From: Mesorhizobium sp. M7A.F.Ca.US.008.03.1.1
GTDB lineage: Bacteria; Pseudomonadota; Alphaproteobacteria; Rhizobiales; Rhizobiaceae
Assembly: GCF_003997495.1 (NCBI RefSeq)
Contig: NZ_RZRU01000015.1
Location: 89,926-153,925, forward strand
Direction: 5' to 3'
DNA: 64,000 nucleotides
In this document: one piece after another, positions 17,947-31,541 of the stretch
How positions within the stretch are numbered: the first letter of the stretch is position 1
Layout of the letters: the number at the start of each line of letters is the position of its first letter
Notes under the pieces: model-generated
Database searches by the model: none
The model's input: the letters and a program-made list of their open reading frames with translations, nothing else
What the model was told of the DNA's origin: nothing
Made by a program: the position numbers and the translations under genes

Positions 17947-18924
17947 TCAGGCTGTGGGGTCGTCGCTGCCGGGAATGAAGGCGTCGAAGGCGGCGAGCAA
18001 TTGCTCGCGGTAGATGTCGGCTTCCTGCAGGATTTCGTGACGGGAGCCATCGATCATCAGCAATGAACCGAGCCGCAGACGTCTGGCGTAGGCTTCCACG
18101 GCTCTGGTCGAGACAACCTGGTCGGCGCCGGCGGCGATGATCAGCTGCGGGATCTGGATCCGAGCCATGAAGTCGGGATCGCTGACGGCTTCCGAAGCTT
18201 TCGCGGCCGTCTGCAGCCAGCGGATCGTCGGCCCGCCAAGCGCCAGTTGCGGGTATTCTTCGTAGATCCGTGTGTTGCGCCGATAGCGCGTCGGGTCCGA
18301 TGTCAGCTTGTTGGTCTCGAAAGGGGCCGTTACCCTCGGCCGCGGGCCCCAGGCGGCATAGAGCCGGCCGAGGCCGAGAGCGCAGAACAGGGAACAGACG
18401 CGGCGAACCGTCGAGATCGAGACCGGCAGGTCGGGCAGCGTCAGGAAGGGTGCGATCAGCACCATGCGCCGGACGCGGTTCACCATCGACGGCGCGGCAA
18501 GCAGGGTGATCAATGCGCCTGCCGAATGGGCCAGGATGTAGTAAGGTCCGCGGCAATCGGGCAGCACGATCTCCTCGAAGAACTGTTCGAGGTCGGCGGT
18601 GTAGTCGCGGAAGCTGCTGACGTAGCCGCGCTGGCGATCGCGGATCAGCCGGTCGGAATCGCCCTGGCCGCGCCAGTCGAGCGTGGCGACGCCAAAGCCG
18701 CGATCGGCAAGGTTGCGGATGGTTTCGAAATATTTCTCGATGCACTCGTTGCGGCCGGTGAGCAGGACCACGGTGCCCTTTATCGGCCGAGCGACCGCGC
18801 CAAACAGGCCGTAGCGGATATTCTTGCGGTCACGCGTGGTGAAGAAGCCGCCGGTGGCGTTTTCCGGCCGCGGATTGCCCTCGACTTCGTGAAAAAGGGA
18901 GTTCTCGGTGAAAAGATCCGTCAT
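17947..18924 (-). CDS. Alpha/beta hydrolase (serine aminopeptidase S33/lysophospholipase type)
   Basis: A 325-residue hydrolase. The nucleophile elbow is AHSAG, preceded by the substrate-loop region LLTGRNECIEKYFE and LDWRGQGDSDR, which are typical of PldB-like lysophospholipases and monoacylglycerol lipases. The catalytic Asp/His region follows near IIAAGADQVVS and DGSRHEIL. No signal peptide is seen, so it probably acts in the cytoplasm or at the inner membrane. The ATG at 18924 (MTDLFTEN) gives family-like length; an upstream frame to 18996 lacks support. It converges with hisN. Confidence 0.88.
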   Translation of the reverse strand: MTDLFTENSLFHEVEGNPRPENATGGFFTTRDRKNIRYGLFGAVARPIKGTVVLLTGRNECIEKYFETIRNLADRGFGVATLDWRGQGDSDRLIRDRQRGYVSSFRDYTADLEQFFEEIVLPDCRGPYYILAHSAGALITLLAAPSMVNRVRRMVLIAPFLTLPDLPVSISTVRRVCSLFCALGLGRLYAAWGPRPRVTAPFETNKLTSDPTRYRRNTRIYEEYPQLALGGPTIRWLQTAAKASEAVSDPDFMARIQIPQLIIAAGADQVVSTRAVEAYARRLRLGSLLMIDGSRHEILQEADIYREQLLAAFDAFIPGSDDPTA

Positions 18925-19043
18925 TCGGGGCTTCGTGCTCGGCGTCTCGCATGCCCGCCTGCGCTGGCCGGCTCCGCTAAGGTGATAGACGCCCATGCGC
19001 CAAAAGCCAAGGAATTCCCGGTGACTGGGGCTGCAACAGGGAA

Positions 19044-19076
19044 GGCCGGAAGCCGCTTGTAAGCGTGCTTCCGGCC
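19044..19076. terminator. Strong inverted repeat without U-tract
   Basis: GGCCGGAAGC pairs perfectly with GCTTCCGGCC around a 13-base loop that can add two more pairs. No T-run follows on either strand. It lies in the 478-base gap between the divergently placed hydrolase and heat-shock genes. It could be a rho-independent-like barrier or a small palindromic repeat. The rest of 18925-19267 shows no supported gene. Confidence 0.4.
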
Positions 19077-19267
19077 TCTGTCGATCCGGGAGGAAGGGAC
19101 GTTACACCCGGTCGGCCTCGTTGCGGTGCCTGTTGTGCCATCGGCGCCGCCAGTCCTTGATCCTGGTATGGACTTTAGCGCCGGCTGCCTGAACGCGCGC
19201 CGAAGTGCCGGTTCATCTGCCGTTCATCAAGGGGCCGGCCGCCGTGGCTTTTGCCGCCAGGTGAAAT

Positions 19268-19296
19268 CTTGAAATGCTTTCCAGCGCTCCCCAAAT
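19268..19296 (+). promoter_or_regulatory. RpoH (sigma-32) type promoter of the small heat-shock gene
   Basis: CTTGAA (19268-19273), 17 bp, CCAAAT (19291-19296, within CCCCAAAT). This matches the rhizobial RpoH consensus CTTGAA-N16/17-CCANAT-like sites. The predicted start near 19303 gives a leader of about 100 nt. Confidence 0.65.
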
Positions 19297-19302
19297 GTCT
19301 CG

Positions 19303-19402
19303 TGCGGTCGCCAATGTCGGGGCCGCTGGCCCACCCGAAACGCCGCTCAAGGGTTTCGCACCGGCCATACGCAAACCATGTTGCTCAACAGGAGAACACC
19401 TC
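19303..19402 (+). promoter_or_regulatory. ROSE-type RNA thermometer in the hsp20 leader
   Basis: The final hairpin of the leader is TTGCT (19381-19385), loop CAAC, AGGAG (19390-19394). TTGCT pairs with the Shine-Dalgarno AGGAG, leaving the internal G-G mismatch that is the hallmark of ROSE elements. Heating would melt it and free the ribosome site 8 bases before the ATG. The upstream part of the leader can form further GC hairpins. The 5' end is inferred from the RpoH-like promoter. Confidence 0.75.
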
Positions 19403-19870
19403 ATGCGTCACGTTGATTTTTCCCCGCTTTATCGCTCGACCGTCGGCTTCGATCGTCTGTTCACGATGCTCGATTCGCTTGCGCAGCCGGATGGCGCGCA
19501 GACCTATCCGCCCTACAACATCGAGCGCACCGGTGAGGATTCCTACCGCATCTCGATGGCGGTTGCCGGCTTCTCGGACGAGGAAATCTCGATCGAAGCC
19601 CATCGCAACGTGCTGACCGTGAAAGGTGAGCGCAAGGACGAGGGCACCGGCGAAGGGTCTGAACTGCTCTATCGCGGCATTGCCTCGAGGGCTTTCGAAC
19701 GCCGCTTCCAGCTTGCCGACCACGTCGAAGTTGTCGGTGCTTCGCTGAAGAACGGCCTGCTGTTCGTCGACCTCAAGCGCAACATCCCCGAGGAGCTGAA
19801 GCCGCGCAAGATCGCCATTACGGCGTCTTCGGCCAAGGCCAAGCAGATCGAGGCCAAGACCGCGAACTAA
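19403..19870 (+). CDS. Small heat-shock protein, Hsp20/IbpA family
   Basis: A 155-residue alpha-crystallin-domain protein. The N-terminal arm MRHVDFSPLYRSTVGFDRLF is typical of the rhizobial class A (IbpA-like) proteins. The crystallin domain spans about residues 35-130 with the beta strands YNIERTGEDSYRISMAVAGF and LTVKGER, and GLLFVDLKR ends it. It acts as an ATP-independent holdase for unfolded proteins. AGGAG lies 8 bases before the ATG inside the ROSE hairpin, so expression is expected to rise with heat both transcriptionally and translationally. A strong terminator follows. Confidence 0.95.
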   Translation: MRHVDFSPLYRSTVGFDRLFTMLDSLAQPDGAQTYPPYNIERTGEDSYRISMAVAGFSDEEISIEAHRNVLTVKGERKDEGTGEGSELLYRGIASRAFERRFQLADHVEVVGASLKNGLLFVDLKRNIPEELKPRKIAITASSAKAKQIEAKTAN

Positions 19871-19891
19871 ACCAATAGCCTCCCAAGGCAA

Positions 19892-19919
19892 AGGCGGCGC
19901 CGAGAGGCGCCGCCTTTTT
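19892..19919 (+). terminator. Rho-independent terminator of hsp20
   Basis: AGGCGGCGCC-gaga-GGCGCCGCCT, a perfect 10-bp stem, followed by TTTT. It lies 22 bases after the hsp20 stop and may also serve the converging aldolase gene. Confidence 0.9.
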
Positions 19920-19939
19920 GTTGTCTGGAATATTGATTA

Positions 19940-20989
19940 TCAAGCGATCAACTGGCCAAAACGGTCGACTTCATCGGCTGTCGTCGCAAAGCTGGTGACG
20001 AAGCGATAGAGCAATTCGTCCTCGCCGATGTGGCCGTCAAAGCCGTGCGGCTTGTGCCAATCATAGAACGCTGCACCCGCTGCCTGCAGCTTTTCGACTT
20101 CGGCTTTCTTGATCACCGCGAAAACCTCGTTCGCCTGCGGCAGCCATGCCAGCTTGGCCGTGGCCGAATCCTCGATCGCGGCGGCAAGACGTGCGGCCAT
20201 GGCGTTGGCGTGGCGAGCGGTGTCCAGCCACAGTCCATCCTTGAAATAGGCTTCGAACTGCGCTGCGACGAAGCGCGATTTCGAAAACAGCTGGGCGGCG
20301 CGCTTGCGCAGGAACGCCAATTCCCTGGCACGATCAAGATCGAACAGCACGACTGCCTCGGCGCACCAGCAGCCGTTCTTGGTGCCGCCGAAGGAGAGGA
20401 TGTCGACGCCGCGTTTCCAGGTCATTTCGGCCGGTGTCGTGTCGAGTGCGACCAGCGCATTGGCAAAGCGGGCGCCATCCATGTGCAGGGGCACCGAATA
20501 TTGTTTGGCGATCGCCGAGATCGTCTCGATCTCATCCAGGCCATAGATGGTGCCGACCTCGGTCGACTGGGTGATCGAAACGGCCATCGGCCGTCCCCAA
20601 TGGACGATTTCCGGTGCGAAACGGCCGATGGTCCTTTCCAGATTGTGCGGATCGATCTTGCCCAGCGCGCCATCGATCTCATGCAGACGGGAGCCGCCGG
20701 AGAAATACACCGGCGCGCCGCATTCGTCCTCGATGACATGCGATTCGCGGTGAGCAAAGGAAATACCGCCCGGCTTGTTGTAAGCGGTCAGCGCCAGCGA
20801 GTTGGCGGCCGTGCCGGTGGCAACGAAGAACACCGCGACCTCGCGTTCGAAAATCTCGCTGAAGCGCTGGTAGACTGCCCGGTCGAGCGCGCCGTCACCA
20901 TAGGCGGTGGAAAAGCCGCCGGCATTCGCCGACAGGCCGGCGGCAATGTTGGGATGGGCGCCTGCCCAATTGTCGGAAGCGAAGAACAT
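19940..20989 (-). CDS. ltaE: Low-specificity L-threonine aldolase (PLP-dependent)
   Basis: A 349-residue fold-type I PLP enzyme of the threonine aldolase/beta-eliminating lyase family. MFFASDNWAGAHPNIAAGL is the usual N-terminus and the internal aldimine Lys204 lies in SFGGTKNG. It cleaves L-threonine or L-allo-threonine to glycine and acetaldehyde. Full length, cytoplasmic, alone on the minus strand and convergent with hsp20. Closely related beta-eliminating lyases are the alternative. Confidence 0.9.
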   Translation of the reverse strand: MFFASDNWAGAHPNIAAGLSANAGGFSTAYGDGALDRAVYQRFSEIFEREVAVFFVATGTAANSLALTAYNKPGGISFAHRESHVIEDECGAPVYFSGGSRLHEIDGALGKIDPHNLERTIGRFAPEIVHWGRPMAVSITQSTEVGTIYGLDEIETISAIAKQYSVPLHMDGARFANALVALDTTPAEMTWKRGVDILSFGGTKNGCWCAEAVVLFDLDRARELAFLRKRAAQLFSKSRFVAAQFEAYFKDGLWLDTARHANAMAARLAAAIEDSATAKLAWLPQANEVFAVIKKAEVEKLQAAGAAFYDWHKPHGFDGHIGEDELLYRFVTSFATTADEVDRFGQLIA

Positions 20990-21482
20990 GCATCTGCCTA
21001 TGTCTTGGGAGATCGGGGTTTGGGGAAATCAGCCTGAAGTTGACCGGTTTCGGGAGCGGACCGCAAGGGGCCATGCGTCGGAAAAATAGTAAAGCCAGCC
21101 AACCGGCAAAGCCCAGGCCGACGACTGAAGCTTACGTTTTTCCTCAACTTCACGACATTTTCTGTCGCGAAAAGCCCAAGTTTTTTGTGAATCGGTCTTG
21201 TATGCGTTCGGGATTTCTGCCATAAAAATTTAGGACAGTAGTGCTGTCTTATTTTGTCGCACAAAACGAGCTGGATTGGCGTATCATTTGGGCCTCTCCG
21301 GCTGTTGCCGCGAGCGACAGGTGGACAGCCAGACTCTGGCCTGTACGATTACCAGATGCGATCCATGCGGAAAGCCGCCTGGTTCGACAAGGATTTCGCA
21401 AGACGTGCCACAAGGATCAGGGTGAGCCAAGCGCTTGCCGAGGCAAACCAGCGCCTGAATGGCTGGGAATGGAGGACAGGAG
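20990..21482. other. Intergenic region upstream of gltB
   Basis: These 493 bases lie between the divergent ltaE and gltB. They are more AT-rich than the surroundings, especially 21120-21260, and probably hold both promoters. A small palindrome GACAG-TAGTG-CTGTC (21234-21248) followed by TTATTTT could be a regulator site or a weak terminator. GGAGGACAGGAG precedes the gltB ATG. A frame at 21254-21628 that overlaps gltB has no recognisable product. Confidence 0.6.
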
Positions 21483-26219
<4,737 letters not shown>

Positions 26220-26231
26220 GCTTTTGCAATT

Positions 26232-26255
26232 GCCGGGGAGCCCAGGCTTCCCGGC
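26232..26255 (+). promoter_or_regulatory. Hairpin between gltB and gltD
   Basis: GCCGGGGAG pairs with CTTCCCGGC around a 6-base loop (9 bp with one G-T wobble), 12 bases after the gltB stop. No T-run follows. It may stabilise the gltB message or partly attenuate gltD. Confidence 0.5.
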
Positions 26256-26361
26256 CCATCTTCACCGACAGTTTGACCTCCGGCGCAAGGTTGCCATGGC
26301 TGCCTCAAGGGGTTAACGGGTGCGGCGAAAACCGCACCATCTGGACAGCAGGAACTGGACT

Positions 26362-27816
26362 ATGGGCAAGGTAACAGGCTTTCTCGAAATCGACCGGCAG
26401 GTGCACAAGTACCAGCCGGCCTCCGACCGCATCCGGCATTTCCGCGAGTTCACGCTGCCGATGTCTGACAAGGAGGTCGAGAAACAGGCCGCGCGCTGCA
26501 TGGATTGCGGCATTCCGTTCTGCCATGGGCCGACCGGCTGCCCGATCCACAACCAAATTCCGGACTGGAATGACCTCGTCTACAATGGCGACTGGGACAA
26601 CGCGATCCGCAACCTGCATTCGACCAACAATTTCCCGGAATTCACCGGCCGCATCTGCCCCGCGCCCTGCGAGGAAGCCTGCACGCTGAACCTCGAGGAC
26701 ATTCCCGTCGCCATCAAGACGGTCGAGCAGGCGATCGCCGACAAGGCCTATGAAACCGGCCATATCAGGCCCTACCCGCCGGAGAAGAAGACTGGCAAGC
26801 GCGTCGCCGTCATCGGTTCCGGTCCGGCCGGTATGGCGGCTGCCCAGCAGCTTGGCCGCGCCGGCCACGATGTCCATGTCTACGAGCGCGAAAGCCGGCC
26901 GGGCGGGCTGATGCGCTACGGCATTCCCGACTTCAAGATCGAGAAGCACTACATAGACCGGCGCATCGAGCAGATGCAGGGCGAGGGCGTGACCTTCCAT
27001 TGCGGCGTCAATGTCGGCGTCGACAAGCCGGTTGCCGAGCTGCTCGCCGAACATGATGCCGTGCTCTATTGCGGCGGTTCCGAAACGCCGCGCGCGGCCG
27101 GCATTCCCGGCGACGATCTCGGCGGCGTGCATGACGCGATGCCCTATCTGGTGCAGCAGAACAGGCGGGTCGGCGGCGAGCCGATCCAGTCGGTGGCGTG
27201 GCCGTCGCATCCGATCATCGCCGGCGGCCAGCATGTGGTCGTCGTCGGCGGCGGCGATACCGCGTCCGACTGTGTCGGCACGGCCTTCCGCCAGGGTGCG
27301 GTGCGTGTCACCCAGCTCGACATCCGCCCGCAGCCGCCGGAGAAGGAAGACAAGCTTTCGGTCTGGCCTTACTGGGCGACCAAGATGCGCACCTCGTCCT
27401 CGCAGGCCGAAGGCGCGGAGCGCGAATTCCAGGTGGCGACGCTCGAATTCATCGGCGAGGAAGGCCAGCTGACCGGCGTCAAGTGCTGCGAGGTCGACGA
27501 CAAGCGCAAGCCGATCGCCGGTACCGAATTCGTCATTCGTGCCGATCTCGCTTTCATCGCCATCGGCTTTGCCGGGCCGGCCGCGGCCGGGGTGGCGACG
27601 GAGCTGGACGGGCAGATGAAGATCGCCACCGACAGCCGCCGCTCGCGCAATGTCGAGGCCAATGACCGCGACTACAGGACCAGCGTCGACAGGCTTTATG
27701 CGGCTGGCGACGTGCGTCGCGGCCAGTCGCTGGTCGTGTGGGCGATCCGCGAGGGCCGCCAGGCGGCACGCTCGATCGATGAGGCGTTGATGGGGTCGAG
27801 CGTTCTCCCGCGTTGA
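26362..27816 (+). CDS. gltD: Glutamate synthase [NADPH] small subunit
   Basis: A 484-residue GOGAT beta subunit beginning MGKVTGFLEIDRQ. The N-terminal cysteine clusters CMDCGIPFCHGPTGC and CPAPCEEAC bind 4Fe-4S centres. GSGPAGMAAAQQLGRAGHDV binds FAD and GGGDTASDCVGTAFRQGA binds NADPH; AAGDVRRGQSLVVWAI closes the FAD site. It passes electrons from NADPH to GltB. AGGAAC lies nine bases before the chosen ATG. Its stop is 6 bases from the stop of the convergent DUF459 gene. Confidence 0.98.
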   Translation: MGKVTGFLEIDRQVHKYQPASDRIRHFREFTLPMSDKEVEKQAARCMDCGIPFCHGPTGCPIHNQIPDWNDLVYNGDWDNAIRNLHSTNNFPEFTGRICPAPCEEACTLNLEDIPVAIKTVEQAIADKAYETGHIRPYPPEKKTGKRVAVIGSGPAGMAAAQQLGRAGHDVHVYERESRPGGLMRYGIPDFKIEKHYIDRRIEQMQGEGVTFHCGVNVGVDKPVAELLAEHDAVLYCGGSETPRAAGIPGDDLGGVHDAMPYLVQQNRRVGGEPIQSVAWPSHPIIAGGQHVVVVGGGDTASDCVGTAFRQGAVRVTQLDIRPQPPEKEDKLSVWPYWATKMRTSSSQAEGAEREFQVATLEFIGEEGQLTGVKCCEVDDKRKPIAGTEFVIRADLAFIAIGFAGPAAAGVATELDGQMKIATDSRRSRNVEANDRDYRTSVDRLYAAGDVRRGQSLVVWAIREGRQAARSIDEALMGSSVLPR

Positions 27817-27822
27817 GCGTCT

Positions 27823-29055
27823 TTAGCGATTGATCGCGGTCGTGGTGTCGGTCGCGGCCGCGGCCTTCGGCGGCCATGAGAAATCGTCGGCGCGGCCGGG
27901 CGATGCAATCGGTGCCTTGCCCTCGACCACAAGCTTTTCACCGGGCAGGTCCGGACTTGCCTTCGCCGGCGGGGCCGCGCCAAGCAACTCTGAGCCGCCG
28001 TCGAGTGCCGGATCGCTGAGCAGCATCGGCGCGGTGCGGTCGATGACGATGGGTGCCGCGGCCGGCGCCGGCGCCTCGACAGGGGCGCCAGCCGGAGCGG
28101 ACGGTGTAACCACGCTTCCCGGTGCGGTCAGGCCGAGGATCTTCAGCAACGGTTTTTCGGTATAGAAGGCGAGCTTGCGCTTGCCCGCCCTCGAGACGTT
28201 GATGCCGTCATCGGCGCGCAGCCGCACCGGCTGGCCGTTGATGTCGGGGCCGTTGGTGACGAAAGCACCGTTCTCATCGACGAAGCCGTCCCAGACGTCG
28301 ACGAATTCACCGCCATGGCTTTCAGCGGCCTGATGATAGATGTCGTTGAAGGCCAGCATGTCGGAGGTCATCTTCGGCACCCGGAACGCCGGCATGCCAA
28401 CCCATAGGAAGGGTACCTTTGCCTCGGCGATAGCTTTGCCGAACGCCTCGGTCCGGCGCTCATATTCCTTGGTCCAGGTTTCAGAGCGGGGCTGCTCGCG
28501 CACGTCACCCACCTTCATCTGCTGGCGGTCGTTGGAACCCAGCATGACGATCACTGCGGCGGGGTTTTCGGTCTCGATCAGCGATTTGATCTGTTCGGGC
28601 CAATTGTAGAAATCATCGCGTACGAAGCCGGACGAGCCATTGCTGCGAACGACGATCCTGACGCCGGTATTCTCGGCAAAGGCGGTGTCAAGGCCTTCGG
28701 CGAGGCCGGCCGCCATGAAGTCGCCGACCACCAGGACGGTGCGGGCGTCCGGTGCCTTGTCGACCACCGGGATTTCCGGTTCCGCGGGCGGGCGAGGGGC
28801 GCGGGGTTTTTTTGCCTTGGGCCTGGGCCTTGCCTTCTGGATGTCCTGCGGTGGCTCGATGCGCTCGCTGCGGCGCGGAAACAGAAGATCGCGCAACGAC
28901 CAGCCGCGGTTTTGCTGCTCCTGTGCCAAGGCCGGCGCATGAAAGGCGCCAGCCACGCCGACGGCGAGCACGATCACGGCCAGAATGAGCACCGGCATGC
29001 GACGAACAAGCCCTGCGATGCGCGCAGCCGAAGCCAATCGTTTCCTCCATCCCAT
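27823..29055 (-). CDS. DUF459/SGNH-like periplasmic protein with altered catalytic residues
   Basis: 410 residues. A membrane/signal segment (about 20-45) is followed by a Pro/Lys/Arg-rich stretch (67-93), then a DUF459 SGNH-hydrolase-like fold (105-305), then an Ala/Pro-rich tail. The SGNH block I reads VVGDFMAAGL, with Phe113 where the nucleophile Ser is expected. Block III GSND (173-176) is intact. Block V reads DDGINVSRAG, with Asn286 in place of the His. It is therefore probably not a standard esterase. DUF459 proteins are periplasmic and of unclear role. It lies downstream of the transglycosylase gene, suggesting a cell-wall link. Confidence 0.75.
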   Translation of the reverse strand: MGWRKRLASAARIAGLVRRMPVLILAVIVLAVGVAGAFHAPALAQEQQNRGWSLRDLLFPRRSERIEPPQDIQKARPRPKAKKPRAPRPPAEPEIPVVDKAPDARTVLVVGDFMAAGLAEGLDTAFAENTGVRIVVRSNGSSGFVRDDFYNWPEQIKSLIETENPAAVIVMLGSNDRQQMKVGDVREQPRSETWTKEYERRTEAFGKAIAEAKVPFLWVGMPAFRVPKMTSDMLAFNDIYHQAAESHGGEFVDVWDGFVDENGAFVTNGPDINGQPVRLRADDGINVSRAGKRKLAFYTEKPLLKILGLTAPGSVVTPSAPAGAPVEAPAPAAAPIVIDRTAPMLLSDPALDGGSELLGAAPPAKASPDLPGEKLVVEGKAPIASPGRADDFSWPPKAAAATDTTTAINR

Positions 29056-29165
29056 GGCGTGGTCCTGCCGAAAAACCGCATCGATCTCTCGGCAAATTCC
29101 GCGCCAACCAGATTGCTACAGCGTCCTTTGTGCGGCCGAAAGGCCGCGCGGCACCGCAGGTGGCT

Positions 29166-30386
29166 CTATTTCTGCCGGAGCCACTTCAGCACTTCCATGC
29201 TCGGGTAACCGTCCTGGGTCAAGCCGGCCTTGGCCTGGAAGGCCAAGATGGCTGATTTCGAGCCGTCGCCTATCTTGCCGTCGAACTTGCCGTCATAAAG
29301 GCCATGTTGGGAAAGCCGCTGCTGCAGCTCCTGCCTTTCCTCGAAAGTGAGCTTGGTGAAAGGCCGCTTCCAGTCCTGCACGAGACCGCTGGAGCCGGCG
29401 ATTTCGTCGGCAAGAAGGCCGACGGCAAGCGCATATTTGTCGGCGTTGTTGTAGGCCTTGATGACCGTGAAATTCTTGATCATCAGAAAGGCCGGCCCGC
29501 TGCGGCCATCCGGCACCTTCAAAGTCGCTTTGTCGGAGCCGTTCTTGAACGGCTTGCCGTTGGCCCTGACGACGCCAAGCGCCTGCCACTGCGACAGCGT
29601 CTTGGAACCGCCAGGAAGTTTGCCGGCCGGCAGGGCGACCTCATAGCCCCAGGTCTTGCCGGCCTGCCAGCCATTCTTCTTCAACAAATTGGCCGATGTC
29701 GCCAGCGCATCGGGGATCGAATTCCAGATGTCGCGCTTGCCATTGCCATCCATGTCGACGGCATAGTGCAGATAGCTGGTCGGGATGAACTGGGTGTGGC
29801 CCATGGCGCCGGCCCAGGATCCGCTCAGATGGCTTTCATCGATGTCGCCTGTCTGCAGGATCTTCAGCGCGGCGACCAGCTGGGTGCGGGCGAATTTCGC
29901 CCGCTTCGGATCGGCATAGGCCAAGGTCGCCAGCGAGCGCACTACATTGCGCATGATGTCGTCGCGCTTGAGGATCTCACCATAATTCGACTCCATCGAC
30001 CAGATGGCCAGCAGGATGTAGCGGTTGACGCCGAACCTGGCCTCGATCCGATCCAGCCACGGCTTCCATTTCCTGGCCATCTGCTGGCCGACGGCGACCG
30101 ACTGGTCATGGACGCGGTTGTCGAAATAGTCCCAGGCAGGGGCCGTGAATTCAGGCTGCGTACGCGCCTTTTCCAGCACCACCGGATCGATATCCCTGAT
30201 GTTCCTGAAGGCCTGGTCGTAGAGGGCGCCGGAAACGCCGCTCTGCACGGCGGTGGCGCGGAAGCCGGCGACCCACTGCCGGAAACCAGCATCGGCGAAA
30301 GCGGGGCCAGGCATCAGCAGAGCGAGCGATAGGCCGGCTGCCGCTATGACGCTGGTAAAACGTTTTGCGGCACTGCGAACGGACAT
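29166..30386 (-). CDS. Lytic murein transglycosylase, MltB family, with peptidoglycan-binding domain
   Basis: 406 residues. A signal peptide covers about the first 32. The SLT-2 catalytic domain follows, with the active-site Glu132 in IWSMESNYGEIL, and GSWAGAMGHTQFIPTSY is the characteristic MltB motif. A C-terminal PG-binding-1 domain (about 345-406, QELQQRLSQHGLYDGKFDGK) anchors it to murein. It cuts glycan strands to 1,6-anhydro ends. AGGAGGAAAAG precedes the chosen ATG at 30386. Divergent from galU. Confidence 0.93.
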   Translation of the reverse strand: MSVRSAAKRFTSVIAAAGLSLALLMPGPAFADAGFRQWVAGFRATAVQSGVSGALYDQAFRNIRDIDPVVLEKARTQPEFTAPAWDYFDNRVHDQSVAVGQQMARKWKPWLDRIEARFGVNRYILLAIWSMESNYGEILKRDDIMRNVVRSLATLAYADPKRAKFARTQLVAALKILQTGDIDESHLSGSWAGAMGHTQFIPTSYLHYAVDMDGNGKRDIWNSIPDALATSANLLKKNGWQAGKTWGYEVALPAGKLPGGSKTLSQWQALGVVRANGKPFKNGSDKATLKVPDGRSGPAFLMIKNFTVIKAYNNADKYALAVGLLADEIAGSSGLVQDWKRPFTKLTFEERQELQQRLSQHGLYDGKFDGKIGDGSKSAILAFQAKAGLTQDGYPSMEVLKWLRQK

Positions 30387-30595
30387 CTTTTCCTCCTTCT
30401 CTGTCTCAGGAAAGACCATTCATCGCCGAACCAGGTTAGGAATTAGTTTACCATAGGTGCCACCGGGAACGAAAAGACGCTTCGAAGCTTTACCGGTGGA
30501 CATTCCCCTCAGTCGCCCAGTAGTCCCCAATTCCGGCGTGAAAATGTCTTGAAACGGGGATTGCGGAGCTGGCCCTCAAACGGATAATTGAAAGC

Positions 30596-31501
30596 ATGAA
30601 GAGAGTTCGCAAGGCAGTCTTCCCGGTCGCCGGTCTCGGCACACGGTTTCTCCCGGCCACCAAGGCTGTCCCCAAGGAAATGCTGACCGTCGTCGACCGG
30701 CCGGTGATCCAGTATGTGGTGGATGAGGCGCGCGAGGCCGGCATCGAGCATTTCATCTTCGTCACCGGCCGCAACAAGGCCGTCATCGAGGACCATTTCG
30801 ACATCCAGTTCGAACTCTATGACACGCTGGCCCAGCGCGGCAAGGACGACCAGCTCGCCCGCCTGCAACGGCTGCAGCCGGCGCCGGGGCAGACCAGTTT
30901 CACACGCCAGCAGGTACCGATGGGACTTGGCCACGCCGTCTGGTGCGCCCGCGAGCTCGTCGGCGACGAGCCCTTCGCGCTTTTGTTGCCCGACATGATC
31001 ATGCAGTCGGAGAAGAGCTGCACTAAGGCAATGGTCGAGCTCTACGAGGAGACCGGCAACAACATCATCGCGGTGCAGGAATGCGATCCCGCCGAAACCC
31101 ACAAATACGGCATCGTCGGCCGCGGCGAGGACACGCATCACGGTTTCCGCATTACCGAGATGGTGGAAAAGCCGAAGGCCGGCACCGCGCCGTCCAATCT
31201 CTACATCAACGGCCGCTACATCCTGCAGCCGGAGATTTTCAAGATCCTCGAAGGCCAGGAAAAGGGCGCCGGCAACGAGATCCAGCTCACCGATGCCATG
31301 CTGAAGCTGGAAAAGCAGCAGCCCTTTTACGGCTATCACTATCAGGGCCGCACGTTCGACTGCGGATCGCCGGAAGGTTTTGTCGAGGCCAATGTCGCCT
31401 TCGCGCTGTGGCGCAGCGACATGAACGAGAACATGGCTGGCGTCATCCGCACGCTTCTCGACGAGCTGAAGCCTTCTGAGCGCAGGGGCGCTGCGTTTTA
31501 A
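30596..31501 (+). CDS. galU: UTP-glucose-1-phosphate uridylyltransferase
   Basis: A 301-residue nucleotidyltransferase. KAVFPVAGLGTRFLPATKAV is the nucleotide-binding and catalytic motif, followed by PKEMLTVVDRPVIQYVVDEA. GLGHAVWCARELVGDEPFAL and EMVEKPKAG are further GalU signatures. It makes UDP-glucose, the precursor of rhizobial exopolysaccharide, cyclic glucans and LPS sugars. Full length and apparently monocistronic. Confidence 0.97.
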   Translation: MKRVRKAVFPVAGLGTRFLPATKAVPKEMLTVVDRPVIQYVVDEAREAGIEHFIFVTGRNKAVIEDHFDIQFELYDTLAQRGKDDQLARLQRLQPAPGQTSFTRQQVPMGLGHAVWCARELVGDEPFALLLPDMIMQSEKSCTKAMVELYEETGNNIIAVQECDPAETHKYGIVGRGEDTHHGFRITEMVEKPKAGTAPSNLYINGRYILQPEIFKILEGQEKGAGNEIQLTDAMLKLEKQQPFYGYHYQGRTFDCGSPEGFVEANVAFALWRSDMNENMAGVIRTLLDELKPSERRGAAF

Positions 31502-31541
31502 AGCATTCCAGCGAGCGGCCGGATGTCGTTGGTGCGGCCGT

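Noticed and set aside
19103..19200. A short minus-strand frame with a basic Arg/His-rich peptide ending at 19128
   Set aside because: No start codon in frame before an upstream stop, so it is not supported as a gene.
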